Part shown: positions 4,749-6,014 of the stretch, piece by piece
How positions within the stretch are numbered: position 1 is the first letter of the stretch
Layout: the number at the start of each line of letters is the position of its first letter
Assembly: GCA_003649565.1 (NCBI GenBank)
Contig: QMSF01000064.1
Location: forward strand, 1-6,014
Reading direction: 5' to 3'
DNA from: Thermoprotei archaeon
Lineage (GTDB): Archaea; Thermoproteota; Methanomethylicia; Nezhaarchaeales; WYZ-LMO8
DNA: 6,014 nt
Position numbers and translations under genes: made by a program
The notes under the pieces: model-generated
What the model was told of the DNA's origin: nothing
The model's input: the letters and a program-made list of their open reading frames with translations, nothing else
Database searches by the model: none

Positions 4749-5370
4749 TTCCTACACTTCCTTCACATCCTTCACTTCCTTCACTATTTTCTCTCTCGCA
4801 TAACTGTTCCCTCTGGAGTTCCCATCTTGCAAAGATGCTTGTTTCCTTATCCAGCATGATTATTACTGCAATCAACAGAGTCATGGATGATAGCAGAAAG
4901 ATCCCAAATGCTGAATTGCAGATCTGCTCATACTGATAGTTTGCTAACTCACTCACGATCTGGAAGGAAAGAATGCATGATGCAAAGGCTACAGTTCCTA
5001 TGAGAATACAGCAGAGAACCTTCCTCTCCCAAGGATAAGTCATTATGTATTGGTGGATCAGCTCTGGAGAATTATCCTTGCCAAAATAATGATTCACTAC
5101 TATGGGAGAGAAATCCATCAGCAGCTTTCTTCCTCGCAAATATGTTGCGGAAGTCTTTACAAGTAGGTATCCAGCAACCATGAATCCAAATCCAGAGCAG
5201 CAGACTATTCCAGCAGACAATGGAATGCTAAAGTAGGTTGCAGCCATCATGCTTAACTCCATGTAGATGCTTCCAGCCTTATAGAACATTGCAAGGAATA
5301 GAAACATTGCCAGAATCAGCAGAAGAATCCTCATTCTCCAGACTTTCTTCAACTCCCTCAATATTTCCAT
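4741..5370 (-). CDS. Membrane protein with four predicted helices, 209 aa
   Basis: An integral membrane protein. Helices are predicted at about residues 14-30 (RILLLILAMFLFLAMFY), 47-71 (FSIPLSAGIVCCSGFGFMVAGYLLV), 118-140 and 152-173. A hydrophilic loop (about 72-117, with basic LRGRK and a YPWER segment) and a 36-residue soluble C-terminus follow. The tail ends in SEGSEGCEGSVGNA, encoded by four 9-bp tandem repeats. The start ATG 5370 has GGAAGG 4 nt upstream; M13 (5334) is an alternative. It is the first gene of a two-gene minus-strand unit, and its last codons overlap the recombinase start, implying coupled translation. No family is recognised. Pairing of a membrane protein with an integrase is unusual and unexplained. 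Confidence 0.75.
   Translation of the reverse strand: MEILRELKKVWRMRILLLILAMFLFLAMFYKAGSIYMELSMMAATYFSIPLSAGIVCCSGFGFMVAGYLLVKTSATYLRGRKLLMDFSPIVVNHYFGKDNSPELIHQYIMTYPWERKVLCCILIGTVAFASCILSFQIVSELANYQYEQICNSAFGIFLLSSMTLLIAVIIMLDKETSIFARWELQREQLCERENSEGSEGCEGSVGNA
4750..4785 (-). repeat. Four tandem copies of a 9-bp repeat
   Basis: On the minus strand the unit AGTGAAGGA occurs as two exact copies (4785-4768), then TGTGAAGGA and AGTGTAGGA (4767-4750), 36 bp in all. It is in frame and encodes S-E-G three times, with one S to C change, then S-V-G. The repeat ends two bases before the recombinase ATG, and each unit contains a GAAGGA/GGAAGTG string resembling a ribosome binding site. It may therefore alter translation of the recombinase as copy number changes. 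That regulatory role is inference. Confidence 0.75.
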
Positions 5371-5385
5371 TTTTCCTTCCCATCC

Positions 5386-5393
5386 CTATATAA
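5386..5393 (-). promoter_or_regulatory. TATA-like box for the membrane protein/recombinase unit
   Basis: TTATATAG on the minus strand, centred about 20 nt upstream of ATG 5370. Archaeal transcription usually starts about 25 nt downstream of the box centre, which would place the start a few bases inside the gene, so spacing is slightly short. The core TATATA is symmetric and could also serve the + strand, giving a transcript with a long structured leader toward 5594. Confidence 0.4.
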
Positions 5394-5413
5394 TGGGCGA
5401 GCATATTTTATTA

Positions 5414-5429
5414 CATTTCCGAGTTTCAC
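5414..5429 (+). repeat. Direct repeat, copy 1
   Basis: CATTTCCGAGTTTCAC, matching copy 2 at 5541-5556 (CACTTCCGAGCTGCAC) at 13 of 16 positions with an identical core TTCCGAG. The two copies stand on either side of the three inverted repeats and contain CpG, which is scarce elsewhere. They are candidate protein-binding sites or iterons. Confidence 0.5.
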
Positions 5430-5445
5430 GGCTTTCGACTTGCTT

Positions 5446-5457
5446 GAGTCATGACTC
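5446..5457. repeat. 12-bp perfect palindrome
   Basis: GAGTCATGACTC, perfectly self-complementary without a loop. It is a typical size for a binding site of a homodimeric regulator and is the first of three dyads in this gap. Confidence 0.55.
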
Positions 5458-5474
5458 TCAATTCTTAATATATG

Positions 5475-5501
5475 ATAGAATATGCCTAAGGTCATATCTA
5501 T
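5475..5501. repeat. Imperfect inverted repeat with 8-nt loop
   Basis: Left arm ATAGAATATG (5475-5484), loop CCTAAGGT, right arm CATATCTAT (5493-5501). The arms pair fully except for one bulged A on the left. The loop length equals that of the next dyad at 5513-5538. Confidence 0.45.
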
Positions 5502-5512
5502 TATTCAACTGG

Positions 5513-5538
5513 AATCTTTGGTCTCAACACCAAAGATT
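5513..5538. repeat. 9-bp perfect inverted repeat with 8-nt loop
   Basis: AATCTTTGG (5513-5521), loop TCTCAACA, CCAAAGATT (5530-5538). The stem extends by a further GG/CC pair outside if one T is bulged on the right. It is the strongest stem in the gap and could be an operator, an origin hairpin or a recombinase core with an 8-bp spacer. There is no T tract directly after it, so a terminator is unlikely. Confidence 0.6.
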
Positions 5539-5540
5539 TC

Positions 5541-5556
5541 CACTTCCGAGCTGCAC
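5541..5556 (+). repeat. Direct repeat, copy 2
   Basis: CACTTCCGAGCTGCAC, the partner of the copy at 5414-5429 (13 of 16 identical). It lies immediately 3' of the strongest inverted repeat and just upstream of the AT-rich (AAAATTT)x2 element. Confidence 0.5.
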
Positions 5557-5570
5557 AAAATTTAAAATTT
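5557..5570 (+). promoter_or_regulatory. AT-rich tandem (AAAATTT)x2 containing a TATA-like box
   Basis: Two copies of AAAATTT. The inner TTTAAAA (5561-5567) matches the archaeal TATA consensus and lies about 30 nt before GTG 5594, so transcription would begin at or within a few bases of the start codon, giving a leaderless mRNA. That fits the lack of any Shine-Dalgarno site before 5594. The same AT-rich run next to the dyads would also suit a duplex-unwinding element. Confidence 0.45.
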
Positions 5571-5593
5571 CTTCAGCCAATTTCTCTTTCAAG

Positions 5594-6007
5594 GTGGTTG
5601 ATCTGAATCTGAGGGAGCTTTTAGGAGAGGAATATTGGCAACTTCTGGAGAAAGGAGAAAGAAGCCTTGATGACTTCACTTATATCTGCTGTTGCGAGAC
5701 TTGTGGAAAGGTTTTCTATGAGGATTCCTTGGAGAATGTAAAGAATCGGATGCTTTCTGGAGATTGGGATCCTCAAGTTCCAGATGTATGGTTCCTTGAG
5801 GCTGCAGAGCATTGGCTTTCCCTAAAATTCCATTCAGTAAGAGTCTATGTTCAAGATAGGATTGGCTTAGATAAGAAGGTGGTTATGGATCTTAGCAAGA
5901 GATGGAGTGAGCTGAAGCTCCTTAAGGGATTGTCTGATAAGGATTTAAAGAAAGAGATTGAAAAGCTAAGGCAACTGATTAAATTAAGGAAAAAAGGCAA
6001 TGAATAG
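5594..6007 (+). CDS. Hypothetical protein with CxxCGKxF knuckle, about 137 aa
   Basis: The gene body is clear; the start is not. GTG 5594 is chosen because codon use and peptide character become normal there, and a TATA-like box at 5561-5567 places a leaderless start close by. The protein has ICCCETCGKVFYED (C32-C34, C37), which looks like the first half of a C2H2 zinc finger, and later AEHWLSLKFH (H73 and H80), 35 residues away instead of the usual 12. It ends in a highly charged helix (LSDKDLKKEIEKLRQLIKLRKK), probably a coiled coil. A DNA-binding regulator acting on the adjacent repeats is plausible but inferred. The stop TAG overlaps the next ATG (6000). An upstream ATG at 5393 would add 67 unlikely residues. 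Confidence 0.62.
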   Translation: MVDLNLRELLGEEYWQLLEKGERSLDDFTYICCCETCGKVFYEDSLENVKNRMLSGDWDPQVPDVWFLEAAEHWLSLKFHSVRVYVQDRIGLDKKVVMDLSKRWSELKLLKGLSDKDLKKEIEKLRQLIKLRKKGNE

Positions 6008-6014
6008 CAAAAAA
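6000..6014 (+). CDS. Start of a further gene (cut by right edge)
   Basis: ATG 6000 overlaps the previous stop (ATGAATAG), with AAGG sites shortly upstream, in the same overlap style as the other junctions. Only MNSKK is visible, so this is a positional call. Confidence 0.35.

Larger units (their letters stand above)
5371..5593. other. Divergent intergenic control region with direct and inverted repeats
   Basis: The only sizeable gap, between a minus-strand unit starting at 5370 and a + strand gene starting near 5594. It is richer in A/T and, unusually for this window, holds several CpGs. An open frame from ATG 5393 crosses it, but the translated peptide lacks the composition of its neighbours and the ATG sits inside a TATA-like box, so I treat the stretch as non-coding. 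It contains two TATA-like boxes, a 12-bp palindrome, two stem-loops with 8-nt loops, and two imperfect 16-bp direct repeats that bracket them. Divergent promoter, replication origin and recombinase attachment site are all possible. No tRNA-like sequence was found. Confidence 0.6.

Noticed and set aside
5395..5470. Possible tRNA fragment as integration target
   Set aside because: No TPsiC-arm pattern (GGTTCRANYCC) or acceptor pairing could be found in the gap or elsewhere in the window.
5513..5538. Stem-loop as a rho-independent terminator
   Set aside because: No T tract follows on either strand, and no gene ends nearby.
5393..5593. 67-codon N-terminal extension of the protein ending at 6007
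   Set aside because: The ATG lies in a TATA-like box, there is no ribosome site, and the peptide composition and CpG content differ from all other genes here. The stretch is better explained by its repeats and dyads.

Overview
The window reads as an accessory element (plasmid, provirus or virus fragment), most likely from an archaeon. The grounds are a tyrosine recombinase whose C-terminal half has the archaeal layout (H-D-L-x-H-x-R-x-T-H-L, a G-W box, then Y-A-H-L-x-W), a DUF932-like protein of plasmid and virus type, many very small zinc-binding proteins, strong GGAG/GGTGAT ribosome binding sites, and TATA-like boxes in the one real intergenic gap. Base composition is moderate (low-to-mid 40s % GC by eye). 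CpG is strongly depleted and arginine is written almost only as AGA/AGG. I cannot name the host lineage. No rRNA, tRNA, CRISPR array, transposase, replication initiator or structural (capsid, terminase) gene is visible.

Layout. From the left edge to 3958 a single dense + strand cluster runs almost without gaps: the 3' end of an unknown gene, two zinc-ribbon proteins, a small beta-rich protein, a 354-residue DUF932-like protein, two tandem paralogous helical proteins, three mini-genes of 47, 40 and 51 codons, two cysteine-rich proteins separated by a single in-frame TGA, and a four-helix membrane protein. Nearly every junction is an ATGA-type overlap or a few bases carrying a Shine-Dalgarno site, so this looks like one operon with coupled translation. 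The same junction sequences are reused several times.

From 5370 down to 3921 on the minus strand lies a two-gene unit: a 209-residue membrane protein whose last codons are built from a 9-bp tandem repeat, overlapping by 8 bp a 275-residue tyrosine recombinase. The recombinase ends in a convergent 38-bp overlap with the last gene of the + cluster and is followed by an oligo-T tract.

The gap 5371-5593 is the only sizeable non-coding stretch. It separates the minus-strand unit from a second + strand unit (a 137-residue protein with a CxxCGKxF knuckle, then a gene cut by the right edge). It holds TATA-like boxes and three successive inverted repeats bracketed by two imperfect 16-bp direct repeats, so it is the best candidate for a control region, replication origin or recombination site.

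Whole-window signal: by eye, GGCC, CTAG and GTAC are completely absent, as are CCGG, GCGC, CGCG and ACGT, while GATC, AGCT, CATG and TGCA are common. About a third of the few CpGs sit in the word GCGAG. This suggests long exposure to restriction or a CpG-directed mutation process.
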